The notes below the pieces were generated by a model. That model was not told where the DNA came from and did not search any database. It worked only from the letters and a program-made list of their open reading frames with translations. Below are positions 1 to 7,159 of a stretch of 19,719 nt of DNA, in pieces; the first letter of the stretch is position 1; each line of letters opens with the position of its first letter. Origin of the DNA: UMGS1649 sp964481385 (GTDB lineage: Bacteria > Bacillota > Clostridia > TANB77 > CAG-465). A program made the translations under genes and the position numbers. The DNA lies in assembly GCA_964481385.1 (NCBI GenBank), contig CAYZTN010000021.1, positions 1 to 19,719 on the forward strand, read 5' to 3'.

Positions 1-47
1 GATTTCTACTTTTTTTATATTATTTTTTAGACTTTTTCAGCAGTCCC

Positions 48-106
48 GGACGTTTTTGTTTGACACTCTTAGAAAAATGTGTCAAACAAAAACGTCCCAA
101 ATGACA
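48..106. repeat. REP-like inverted palindrome pair (copy A)
   Basis: A perfect 19-bp inverted repeat, GGACGTTTTTGTTTGACAC at 48-66 and its reverse complement at 79-97, is separated by 12 nt. It is followed by CAAATGACA, which completes the family motif. The stretch before it (31-47, ACTTTTTCAGCAGTCCC) matches 14391-14407 except at one base, so this is the right half of the same kind of element as the one at 14290-14477. It lies just upstream of the rhodanese gene. That this is a mobile repeat family is inferred from the other copies in the window. Confidence 0.8.
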
Positions 107-160
107 TATTTAATACATAAAACCAGACTGTTTTCATATATTGAAAGTAGAGGTGTCGCT

Positions 161-700
161 ATGGGAAACGATAACAATAACAATGGAAAAATAAATTTGA
201 GTAATCTTTTTGATTTAAGAAAACTTGGAAGTATGTTTGGATTTAATACGCAAAATAGAAATGGTGGAAGCACGAATCCACTTGCAAGTCTTGGTAGAAT
301 ATTTGGCGGTAATTCTGGAAATAATATGAATGATAAGCGAAGCAGATGTAGTGTAAAAGTATTGCCAATTGAAGAAGCATATAGAAAGATTAAAACCGGT
401 AGTATATTTTTAATAGACGTAAGAACGGAGATGGAGTATAGAACGATTAGAATAAAAGGAAGTGTAAATATTCCACTAGATAAGTTGCAATCAGATATTA
501 TGAACATTGTGCCAAATAAAGAGGAAAATTTAATGGTGTATTGTGCAACAGGTTCACGAGTAAGACGTGCAATTCAAATACTTTGGTCACAAGGATATAA
601 CAATATATTTATTTGGGAAGGAGCAGGACTTAACACATTTGCATTTCAAGATTTAATAGTATATAATGATGGCAGTCGTGTAAGACACGAAGAAAATTGA
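161..700 (+). CDS. Rhodanese-domain protein
   Basis: Rhodanese domains carry sulfur as a persulfide on an active-site cysteine, usually in thiosulfate or persulfide transfer. In this 179-aa protein, residues 1-60 are an Asn/Gly-rich, low-complexity region and the rhodanese fold covers about 65-165. Visible family motifs are LIDVRTEMEYRTIRIKG (84-100) followed by SVNIPL, and the active-site loop VYCATGSR with Cys128. ATG at 161 was chosen because AGAGGTG sits about 6 nt upstream. The frame stays open back to 56, but that part lies in a palindromic repeat. The stop TGA overlaps the ribosome binding site of the thioredoxin gene that follows, so the two are probably co-transcribed and may act together in sulfur or thiol redox chemistry. 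The substrate cannot be predicted. Confidence 0.88.
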   Translation: MGNDNNNNGKINLSNLFDLRKLGSMFGFNTQNRNGGSTNPLASLGRIFGGNSGNNMNDKRSRCSVKVLPIEEAYRKIKTGSIFLIDVRTEMEYRTIRIKGSVNIPLDKLQSDIMNIVPNKEENLMVYCATGSRVRRAIQILWSQGYNNIFIWEGAGLNTFAFQDLIVYNDGSRVRHEEN

Positions 701-710
701 GGTGTAAAAT

Positions 711-1025
711 ATGAAAGTTGCAAATGACAAAAATTTTGAACAAGTGGTAAATAAGCATAAGGTAACATTGGTGGATTTTTTTGCTACTTGGTGTATGCCA
801 TGTACTATGCAAGCGAAAGTATTAGAAAATATTGAGAAGAGTAGAAATGTTGAATTTGATATAGTGAAAGTAAATGTTGACGAAAGCCCAGAACTTGCAA
901 GTAAGTTTGAAATAAGTTCAATTCCAACATTAGTTGTTTTAAAAGATAATGCTGTGTTAAGTAAGAGCGTAGGATTTAGCGAAGAAAATGAAGTACTCGA
1001 TATGGTATTTCAATCACATGATTAA
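711..1025 (+). CDS. Thioredoxin (WCMPC active site)
   Basis: This is a 104-aa single-domain thioredoxin, the usual length for the cytosolic family, with no signal peptide. The redox motif WCMPC places the cysteines at 28 and 31 after VDFFATW, and the cis-proline loop is SIPTLVV (Pro72). Thioredoxins reduce protein disulfides and are normally recycled by thioredoxin reductase, which is not in this window. Classical thioredoxins have WCGPC. The Gly-to-Met change inside the CXXC is expected to alter redox potential or partner choice, which is an inference. GAGGTG at 699-704 overlaps the stop of the rhodanese gene, 10 nt upstream, so the pair is a tight operon. No clear terminator follows. Confidence 0.95.
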   Translation: MKVANDKNFEQVVNKHKVTLVDFFATWCMPCTMQAKVLENIEKSRNVEFDIVKVNVDESPELASKFEISSIPTLVVLKDNAVLSKSVGFSEENEVLDMVFQSHD

Positions 1026-1070
1026 AACTCGTTGTAATAATTTTGTAATATAAATGTTACTGTTTTGTAG

Positions 1071-1098
1071 TTGAATTTATGCAGTATTATGGTAATAT
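1071..1098 (+). promoter_or_regulatory. Weak candidate sigma-A promoter
   Basis: TTGAAT (1071-1076), a 16-nt spacer and TAATAT (1093-1098) lie 47 nt upstream of the gene at 1145. Both hexamers are imperfect. It is offered because the thioredoxin and the next gene are 119 nt apart. Confidence 0.3.
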
Positions 1099-1144
1099 TT
1101 AAATGTAAGGTAAGTATGAATTTAATTACAAATGAGGTGAAATT

Positions 1145-2209
1145 ATGGAAGGATTTTTCAAACGTGAATGGGAAGCATTTAAATGTGACATGCAAGAATT
1201 AGGTGAGCTGTTTATGCCAACTCCAAAATCAGAAGTAGAAAAACGTGAGCCTAAAGCTGACGGATTCTTTAAGAGAGAATGGAAAGCATTTTTGGCTGAT
1301 ATGAGAGGACTAGGCGAGATGATTATGGCTGCTTTTGATGATGACCCTGTTCTTAAACTTTGTTCTCCAAAAGAAGATAATGTATTGGATTATATGTCTT
1401 CTGAACGTCCTGTTTTAGATCAAAATTCTCAGGTCGACGCTGGCTTATCTGGTTTGTTTGGATTCCAGACTGAAAGTGCAACAGTGGGAATGCCAGTTGC
1501 AGGATTTGAAACTCCAGGTTATGTAAAAGATGAGATAGACGTAAAACTTGAAACTTATCTTGGTGAACCTGTAAATGAGCTTATGGAGAACTCTTGTGGG
1601 GATAAAACACAACATGACGTTTTGCGTGAGTATGCAACTTTTTTCAAACCATATGGTGAAAATTCAGAAATGTGTCAAGTAGCATTTAAGAAGTACTACG
1701 ATAGACACGCTCTTAAAATGGCTGTTAGTGAATTTCCAGTTGACCAAGTCAGAATAATACAAAACAATGTCGATATATTTATCAAAGGTCAGGAGATATT
1801 TGGTGAAGGTGGACAATTCATTGATTCTAGAGTTGATGGTATTTTCGATAAAGTTGGTATTGATGAAGTAAACAAGATGGTTGGAATTTTAAGTGATACT
1901 ATTACTGAAGGAAAAAATTTGCAGGGCGAAAGAATTTTGGCTGAGGCAATGAGTTATATGGTAGACAATGGCATCAAGGTTGAAAAACAAGGTACATTGC
2001 TTGCGCCTGTAAAAAAATCGCTAGAAGCTAAACTTGATGAAGTACATGGTGCTTTAAGAGAACATGAAGATTGGAATGATGAGTATCAGACATTATTGTC
2101 TCAAGAAAGAAAGTATTTATATGCTTTAAATAGAATTGAGCAGTATGAAACTGAACAAAGAATTGCTGAGTTCGAGTCAAAATTGAATGATTTAGATATT
2201 ATAGTTTAA
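1145..2209 (+). CDS. Hypothetical protein with duplicated FFKREWxAF motif
   Basis: I do not recognise this 354-aa protein. Its N-terminus holds two copies of one 22-residue segment, GFFKREWEAFKCDMQELGEL at 3-22 and GFFKREWKAFLADMRGLGEM at 40-59, each followed by a hydrophobic residue and Met and joined by a charged linker. Each copy reads as an amphipathic helix, suggesting a short docking or membrane-surface motif. Residues 65-150 are acidic and probably disordered. From about 150 the protein looks helical, ending in a likely coiled coil rich in Glu, Gln and Leu (about 290-350). There is no signal peptide or transmembrane segment. GAGGTG (1135-1140) precedes the ATG by 4 nt, and a strong terminator follows 15 nt after the stop, so it is probably monocistronic. 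Confidence 0.85.
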   Translation: MEGFFKREWEAFKCDMQELGELFMPTPKSEVEKREPKADGFFKREWKAFLADMRGLGEMIMAAFDDDPVLKLCSPKEDNVLDYMSSERPVLDQNSQVDAGLSGLFGFQTESATVGMPVAGFETPGYVKDEIDVKLETYLGEPVNELMENSCGDKTQHDVLREYATFFKPYGENSEMCQVAFKKYYDRHALKMAVSEFPVDQVRIIQNNVDIFIKGQEIFGEGGQFIDSRVDGIFDKVGIDEVNKMVGILSDTITEGKNLQGERILAEAMSYMVDNGIKVEKQGTLLAPVKKSLEAKLDEVHGALREHEDWNDEYQTLLSQERKYLYALNRIEQYETEQRIAEFESKLNDLDIIV

Positions 2210-2224
2210 TTAAAGATTAGTTAG

Positions 2225-2257
2225 AAGCGTTTGAAAAGTGTTTTCAAACGCTTTTTT
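2225..2257 (+). terminator. Rho-independent terminator
   Basis: AAGCGTTTGAAAA (2225-2237) and TTTTCAAACGCTT (2241-2253) form a perfect 13-bp stem around GTG, running into a T tract. It terminates the gene ending at 2209. A close copy of the hairpin occurs at 3321-3352. Confidence 0.93.
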
Positions 2258-2280
2258 GAACGGATAAGTTTACATAACAG

Positions 2281-2309
2281 TTGACTAATTTAGCATTTTA
2301 TTGTATAAT
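2281..2309 (+). promoter_or_regulatory. Sigma-A promoter of the LRR gene
   Basis: TTGACT (2281-2286), a 17-nt spacer and a perfect TATAAT (2304-2309), 57 nt upstream of the chosen start at 2367. Confidence 0.75.
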
Positions 2310-2366
2310 CTATATGCGAGTAGTAATAAGAAATTTAAATTATATTTAATTTTGGAGGAAATATAC

Positions 2367-3302
2367 ATGATAATTACTTTAGAATATGCTCAAAAAATAA
2401 TGCGGGAGAATGGTGGAAATCTTTTTTTTAGAGATATTACCGTTGAAAGTTTGCCCGACGGTTTAATAGTAGAGGGTTACCTTTATTTAACTAATGCGAA
2501 AATTAAATCTTTACCTAAAGGCTTAAAAGTAGGTGGTTCGCTTTATCTGTGTCACAGCTTAATTGAAAGTTTACCAGATGATTTAATAGTAGGTGGCAAC
2601 CTTGATTTAAGCTATACTTCAATTGAGGTTTTACCTAAAGGTTTAACAGTAGCTGGTGACATTGATTTGCGTTACGCGAAGATCAAGAGTTTAACTGAAA
2701 ACTTAGTGGTAGCGGGAGATTTTGATTTAAGTCATACGCCAATCGACAGTTTGCCAGAAAACTTAATCGTAGGTGGTTATCTTGAATTAGGGAATACAAG
2801 AATTGAACATTTGCCAAAAGACTTAATTTTAGGTGGCAGTGTTTATGGAATGAATGTAGACGAGACACAGTATAAACATTTAAAAAATGGTGATTATGTG
2901 CCTGGAAAATACCTATACGCGGATAATATATTGACGCATGTTAAAAGTAGTAAACAAATTAATGGCTATACATTTTATATAGGCAAGATTAAAGGTAATA
3001 ATGTTCTAAGTGATGGAACAAACTATGCTCATTGTAGTACATTAAGAGAATGATTAGCAGACATTTTGTATAAAACATCTGCATCTAGAGGTGCTGAGCA
3101 ATACGAACATTTAACTAAAGAAAGTATAGTTACGTTAAATGAAGCTATTACAATGTACCGAGTTATTACTGGAGCGTGCAAACGAGGTACAGAAAGTTTT
3201 GTATCAAGTCAAAAAGAACTCAAACAAGAGTATTTGGTAAGTGAAATAATTAAGTTTACTCGTGGTCAGTTTGGTTCAAAGCAATTTGCTGCTTTTTTTT
3301 GA
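2367..3302 (+). pseudogene. Leucine-rich-repeat protein gene split by an in-frame TGA
   Basis: GGAGGA (2354-2359) directs the start at 2367. The first part encodes 228 aa. Residues 18-157 are seven LRR-like repeats of exactly 20 residues each (consensus I-x-SLP-x-x-L-x-V-x-G-x-L-x-L), and a C-terminal region begins after the repeats. Translation stops at TGA 3051-3053, just after AHCSTLRE. The same frame continues without a gap to 3302 (RGAEQYEHLTKESIVTLNEA onward). From memory of the family, that tail is the normal C-terminus of this LRR protein type and a Gly codon is usual at the stop, so a single GGA-to-TGA change explains the break. Intact length would be about 311 aa. TGA is a normal stop elsewhere in the window, so recoding is unlikely. 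The function of the family is unknown to me. The N-terminal 228 aa could still be made. Confidence 0.78.
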
Positions 3303-3322
3303 AAGGTAACATGAGATAAAAG

Positions 3323-3352
3323 CGTTTGAAAAGTATTTTTCAGGCGTTTTTT
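3323..3352 (+). terminator. Rho-independent terminator, near copy of the one at 2225
   Basis: CGTTTGAAAA (3323-3332) pairs with TTTTCAGGCG (3337-3346), with two G-U pairs and loop GTAT, followed by six T. It shares the 14-nt string AGCGTTTGAAAAGT with the terminator in front of the LRR gene. Confidence 0.85.
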
Positions 3353-3367
3353 CTATAAAATTAAAAT

Positions 3368-3396
3368 TTGACAAACATCTTTTTTTTTGTTACACT
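3368..3396 (+). promoter_or_regulatory. Sigma-A promoter of the GDPD gene
   Basis: A perfect TTGACA (3368-3373), a 17-nt spacer containing a T9 run, and TACACT (3391-3396), 61 nt upstream of the start at 3458. Confidence 0.6.
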
Positions 3397-3457
3397 ATAT
3401 TACATGTACTTTAAGATTAGCCTTAGTAATAATTTATTTAAAGGAGTGAGATAATGT

Positions 3458-5068
3458 ATGTTAGCATTAGTGCTTGTGATTATTTGTGTAATATTCCTAA
3501 TGCTTATGTTTAAATTTAAACCAAAATATAGCGAAAATATTTACAGCCTTGTAATAGCACATCGTGGTTTTCATATGTTTGCACCTGAAAATACAATAGG
3601 GGCATATGAAGCAGCAATAGAGGCGGGATTGGCTATTGAACTAGATATTAGACAAACAAAAGATGGTGAAATTGTATGTTTTCATGATGCATATACTAAA
3701 AGACTTTTAAATATACCGGGTCTCCTTTTGATGTTTAATTATGACGAAATTAAGTCGTACAAAGTTCAAGATAGTAGTTACACTGTAGCAAAGTTTGAAG
3801 AAGTGTTAAAGCTTGTTAGTGGAAATGTAGAGTTGTTAGTTGAGATTAAAGGTAAACTCAGCAAAGACTTTTTACAAAAGATAGTTTTATTACAGAAAAA
3901 CTATTCTCGACCGTTGTATTTCCATACCAAGAGTTTAATACAATATTTCAAGTTGAAACGGGTTTTTGAAAATAGTGCTAAAAAATGCAAGTATGTTTAT
4001 TTCATTTTGAATCCTTTTAGAAAACGGTTTAATTTTGTAAAAGGTAATGACTATCGCATACAGCGTAATAAGTATAATGAAATGGCTTCGAATAGGGAAA
4101 TAGAAATACCTTCAATAGAAGATATTACTAGCATAATTGTAAGAAATATAGAGCAATTAGAGGAGAAAAGAGAAATATTAGCTACAATAGGCTCTATATT
4201 AAATGGTTATGAGTCACGGATAAAACTGAATGATAATTCTAGTTTTGTGTATAATTCGGTATGGCTCCATCGAGGTATTATTTCAAAAAAATACTTAGAG
4301 CACTCTAAAGAAAGCTTCATAGCGTGTCGTGAGTTTGCAAAAACTAATAATATGCGTATAACAGTTGAATTTGATGTTATGCTGTATAAAGGAGAAGTTA
4401 GATGTTATCATAAAGACAAAATTTCTTCTATTTTAGGGCAAGATAAATCTTGCGTTGAAAAAGAGAAAATAGCGAATTCAATAACTCTTAAAGAAGTTCT
4501 TAAAATATTTAAGAATTGTAAGAATGTTTCTTTGGCTTTAGATATAAAGGATTATCACATAAAAAATAGAGTGCTGGAAGATTTGATAATTTTAGATATA
4601 GAAAAATCTAAGTATTCCGGTAAATTTATCGTGATGTCATATAATCCTTTAGTTCTTACCTACTTTAAGAATGTTAGACCCAAGTGGTTGAGAGCGCAAA
4701 TAGGACATAGCCTAGAAGGACTTAGACGTATCCCGATATTTAGATTTCCTACTGTTTTAAATAGTGTATTAGGATTGCTTTTTGATATGTCGTGTGCTGA
4801 TTGTGTTGTATTTGATAATAGCAAATGGATATATTATTTGATAGTATATCATAAAAATATTAAAGGTAAACCTGTTTTAATATATGCGCCTAAAACATAT
4901 ATTGAACAGCAAGCTTTTATAGGGCGAGATAGTGTTGCAAATTTTATTGTTGAAAATATTGCAGATACAGTTTCGTGGCCAGATGAATACTTCAAAAAAT
5001 TTAAAATACAAACTAAAAGCAAGAATATAAAAAAGTGTAATAGCAAGAAGAAAAGGAGAGCTAATTAA
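3458..5068 (+). CDS. Membrane-anchored double glycerophosphodiester phosphodiesterase
   Basis: GDPD enzymes hydrolyse glycerophosphodiesters to an alcohol and glycerol-3-phosphate using a metal-bound TIM barrel. This 536-aa protein starts with one transmembrane helix (1-18), then a canonical GDPD unit: AHRG (His35-Gly37), PENTIGAYEAA, ELDI (Glu61, Asp63), FHD (His76) and EIKGK (Glu129, Lys131). A second, more diverged unit begins near 268: LHRG (His271), EFDV (Glu304, Asp306), CYHKD (His318) and LDIKD. The C-terminus is a Lys-rich basic tail. Single GDPDs are about 240-300 aa, so this is two fused units and both keep the catalytic His/Glu/Asp set. The likely place of action is the membrane, perhaps on lipid- or teichoic-acid-derived glycerophosphodiesters; topology and substrate are inferred. 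AAGGAG lies 11 nt before the ATG. It is flanked by its own promoter and terminator. Confidence 0.88.
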   Translation: MLALVLVIICVIFLMLMFKFKPKYSENIYSLVIAHRGFHMFAPENTIGAYEAAIEAGLAIELDIRQTKDGEIVCFHDAYTKRLLNIPGLLLMFNYDEIKSYKVQDSSYTVAKFEEVLKLVSGNVELLVEIKGKLSKDFLQKIVLLQKNYSRPLYFHTKSLIQYFKLKRVFENSAKKCKYVYFILNPFRKRFNFVKGNDYRIQRNKYNEMASNREIEIPSIEDITSIIVRNIEQLEEKREILATIGSILNGYESRIKLNDNSSFVYNSVWLHRGIISKKYLEHSKESFIACREFAKTNNMRITVEFDVMLYKGEVRCYHKDKISSILGQDKSCVEKEKIANSITLKEVLKIFKNCKNVSLALDIKDYHIKNRVLEDLIILDIEKSKYSGKFIVMSYNPLVLTYFKNVRPKWLRAQIGHSLEGLRRIPIFRFPTVLNSVLGLLFDMSCADCVVFDNSKWIYYLIVYHKNIKGKPVLIYAPKTYIEQQAFIGRDSVANFIVENIADTVSWPDEYFKKFKIQTKSKNIKKCNSKKKRRAN

Positions 5069-5078
5069 TCGAGAGGAG

Positions 5079-5110
5079 AAAGTTTGACATTAAGTTGTCA
5101 AACTTTTTTT
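5079..5110 (+). terminator. Rho-independent terminator after the GDPD gene
   Basis: AAAGTTTGACA (5079-5089) and TGTCAAACTTT (5096-5106) form an 11-bp perfect stem with loop TTAAGT and a T tract to 5110. Confidence 0.9.
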
Positions 5111-5117
5111 GAGAAAA

Positions 5118-5562
5118 ACTTAAATAGTGTCATTTGGGACGTTTTCAAATGACACTATTTAAGTGTGCGACTGGCATGTCGCTTAACTAATCGGTGAAAG
5201 AGAGCAGTGGAGAATGTGTGTAGTGAAATTGTGGCTTGATTAACAATAAAATGATATTTAGGCTGTAGAAGATGGTAAGACTACTTAACAAGTCAAGGCC
5301 AAAAAGATATACGTAATCTTGTATAGTAAATCAAGCAAGTAAATATAGAAAGTTAAACGGCTTACATTGTGAGATCTTGTGAACATAGAGTAGTTAGAAA
5401 ACGACGAGAAGTACACAAAATCAATTTTTATCTATCTACGTAAAGAAGATATAGAGCTTTTTGAAGGAATACTTAATCGAGTGTGAGATGGAAGAATTAG
5501 TTGAGAATTATCATCTACGCGATTAAAAACAGTGTCATTTGAAAGCGTCCCAAATGACACTG
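5118..5562. mobile_element. REP-bounded element with decayed core (possible RAYT remnant)
   Basis: This fills most of the gene-free stretch 5069-5706. The left unit is a perfect 19-bp inverted repeat (ACTTAAATAGTGTCATTTG at 5118-5136, complement at 5146-5164) around loop GGACGTTTT. The right unit (CAGTGTCATTTG at 5530-5541, complement at 5551-5562) has loop AAAGCGTCC. The right unit is the reverse complement of the left over 31 bp except for one base, so the element has inverted ends around about 365 bp. The core has no intact frame. It contains short fragments such as KAKKIYVILYSKSSK (about 5295-5339) and EKYTKSIFIYLRKEDIELFE (about 5406-5465), which vaguely resemble parts of REP-associated Y1 transposases. 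That reading is weak. An ordinary MITE or a structured RNA remains possible. Confidence 0.55.
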
Positions 5563-5600
5563 CTGTACAAAGCCGTTGGAAATTTATTTGTTTGTTCCCA

Positions 5601-5627
5601 TTGACAAGTTAAAAAGTTTGGTATAAT
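5601..5627 (+). promoter_or_regulatory. Sigma-A promoter with a short spacer
   Basis: Perfect TTGACA (5601-5606) and perfect TATAAT (5622-5627) are only 15 nt apart. An alternative -10, TAATAT (5624-5629), gives 17 nt. It drives the gene starting at 5707 and lies 38 nt beyond the right end of the REP-bounded element. Confidence 0.6.
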
Positions 5628-5706
5628 ATATCTAAAGTGTATATAAATAGAGTTGAATGCCCACCAAGTAGGGTTTATGTCTATCACAAATGAAAGGATG
5701 TTATTT

Positions 5707-7113
5707 ATGAAAGTTAAATTTAATGTACAACAAAATGGTGTAAATACGTTAAAGGAAAAATTCGAATTACATAGTAATTCAGAGTTAAAGAAAACGTATA
5801 TGGTAATAGGGAGCATGAAAGACACTGGTTTTGATATTTTAGAAGAGTTTTTGATTGATCTAAAGGCGCGTAAATATTTCATGGTAGGCATAGATAAAAA
5901 AAATACAACGAGAAGAATATTGGAAGAATTGTGTAGGTATACTAAGAATGTTTATGTGTATAACAACAATTATGAGGACGAGCTTGATGCAAGCGTATAT
6001 GTTTTTGAATATACAGAAAAAGCTATAGTTTATGTTACAAGTGGAAGTTTGTCGTTAGCGTCTTTTTCAACAGACTTAGCATGCTATGTAGAGGTTATCT
6101 TTGATTTTGATAAGTCTCAAGACGAAATTGAATATAAACAGTTCATAAGTGCTATTGTAAAGGAATCAAAAAATGAAGCTTTCGTTCAGATAGACAAGTT
6201 GTATATCGACAAGCTGGTCGACGATAAAGAGATATTTTCCACGAAGCAATATATTCATAATCTTCCTAGTATATCTGAGTTGCTACAAAAGAATTCTAAT
6301 AATTCTTCTGAAGAATTTGACGATGTATCTGGAGGAGCTCATGTTGGTATGCCAAAGGTGGATTTTGACGCGCTTGAATGTTTAGATGATATTGATGTAG
6401 ATATAAGTTCGAAAATTGAAGATAACATAGATGACGAAGAGGTAGATGAGCGTGAAGATGTTATTGATGAAAAATCTGAAGAGGTATCAGAAGATATTTT
6501 AGAAGAGATTAAAGATGTAGCAAAATCCGAAGAGGAAAGATATGAAATTTCAGCTGATGTAATAGATATGGAGAGTATGCTCTTTGAAAAAGCGGACATA
6601 AAACTTGTAAAAAATACTAAAAAGAATAGCAAAGACACGGATGAAACAAAGAGTAGAAAAGTTGATTTAGAAAAAGTTTCAAATTTATTTTTGGAATTGC
6701 CGGCTAAGAATTTGAAAAACACAGGAAATTTAAAGGTTCCAAATTATATTAAAGATTTGATAGAAAACTTTTTTGAGGGGTTAAATAAAGAGAAGTTTAT
6801 GAAAAGTGCTACTGGAAGTTTGCAAAGAAAACAAAACATTACAGTAGAAATAATTGACGTAAATAATGATATGAAATATAAAGAGAATAATGCTAGTATT
6901 ACGGAAGTTCAAAATAAGACATATGTATCTTTTGATATAGATAAATTAAAAGATATTCAATATGAAGAAAAAGACATAGCTAGAATAATAAAACTTTCAT
7001 GTAATACATATCATTTAGAGATAATACCTAAAACGACAGAAGAATATGTAATATGGAAAAAACTTTGTACCACAGCTATGAGAGGAACAGATAGGTGCTA
7101 TGGTGTGATGTAG
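5707..7113 (+). CDS. Degenerate phospholipase-D-like protein with C-terminal domain
   Basis: This 468-aa protein has three parts. Residues 30-200 look like a PLD-family fold: a Rossmann-like start (YMVIGSMKD), then DASVYVFE and IVYVTSGSLSLASFSTDLA, matching in layout the HxK strand and the following GSSNLT-type strand of PLD or NgoFVII-type nucleases. The His and Lys of the HxK motif appear replaced by Asp94 and Ser96. Residues about 205-300 are a strongly acidic linker, and about 320-468 form a compact domain ending RGTDRCYGVM that resembles the C-terminal, possibly nucleic-acid-binding part of PLD-like restriction proteins. The fold assignment is from pattern memory and is moderate. A catalytically dead binding protein is the simplest inference. 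The start is ATG at 5707, after AAAGGA; an upstream in-frame ATG at 5653 lacks a good binding site. Confidence 0.6.
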   Translation: MKVKFNVQQNGVNTLKEKFELHSNSELKKTYMVIGSMKDTGFDILEEFLIDLKARKYFMVGIDKKNTTRRILEELCRYTKNVYVYNNNYEDELDASVYVFEYTEKAIVYVTSGSLSLASFSTDLACYVEVIFDFDKSQDEIEYKQFISAIVKESKNEAFVQIDKLYIDKLVDDKEIFSTKQYIHNLPSISELLQKNSNNSSEEFDDVSGGAHVGMPKVDFDALECLDDIDVDISSKIEDNIDDEEVDEREDVIDEKSEEVSEDILEEIKDVAKSEEERYEISADVIDMESMLFEKADIKLVKNTKKNSKDTDETKSRKVDLEKVSNLFLELPAKNLKNTGNLKVPNYIKDLIENFFEGLNKEKFMKSATGSLQRKQNITVEIIDVNNDMKYKENNASITEVQNKTYVSFDIDKLKDIQYEEKDIARIIKLSCNTYHLEIIPKTTEEYVIWKKLCTTAMRGTDRCYGVM

Positions 7114-7114
7114 T

Positions 7115-7159
7115 AAAACTAAAAAGAGACAGCAAAGTTGCTGTTTCTTTTTAGTTTTT
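7115..7159. terminator. Bidirectional terminator between convergent genes
   Basis: A 21-bp stem with one G-U pair, AAAACTAAAAAGAGACAGCA onward (7115-7135) against 7138-7158, has a 2-nt loop and A/T tracts on both sides, so it can stop transcription from either direction. The minus-strand gene's stop codon (7158-7160) lies at its edge. Confidence 0.93.

Noticed and set aside
56..160. Open frame continuing upstream of the rhodanese start
   Set aside because: It lies in the palindromic repeat, has no rhodanese sequence, and a proper ribosome binding site precedes the ATG at 161.
3051..3053. TGA as a recoded sense codon (Gly, Trp or selenocysteine)
   Set aside because: Two other genes (ending at 700 and 16273) use TGA as a normal stop, and no structured element was seen after the codon.
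5653..5706. Upstream ATG for the PLD-like gene
   Set aside because: It has no ribosome binding site, while AAAGGA stands correctly before ATG 5707.
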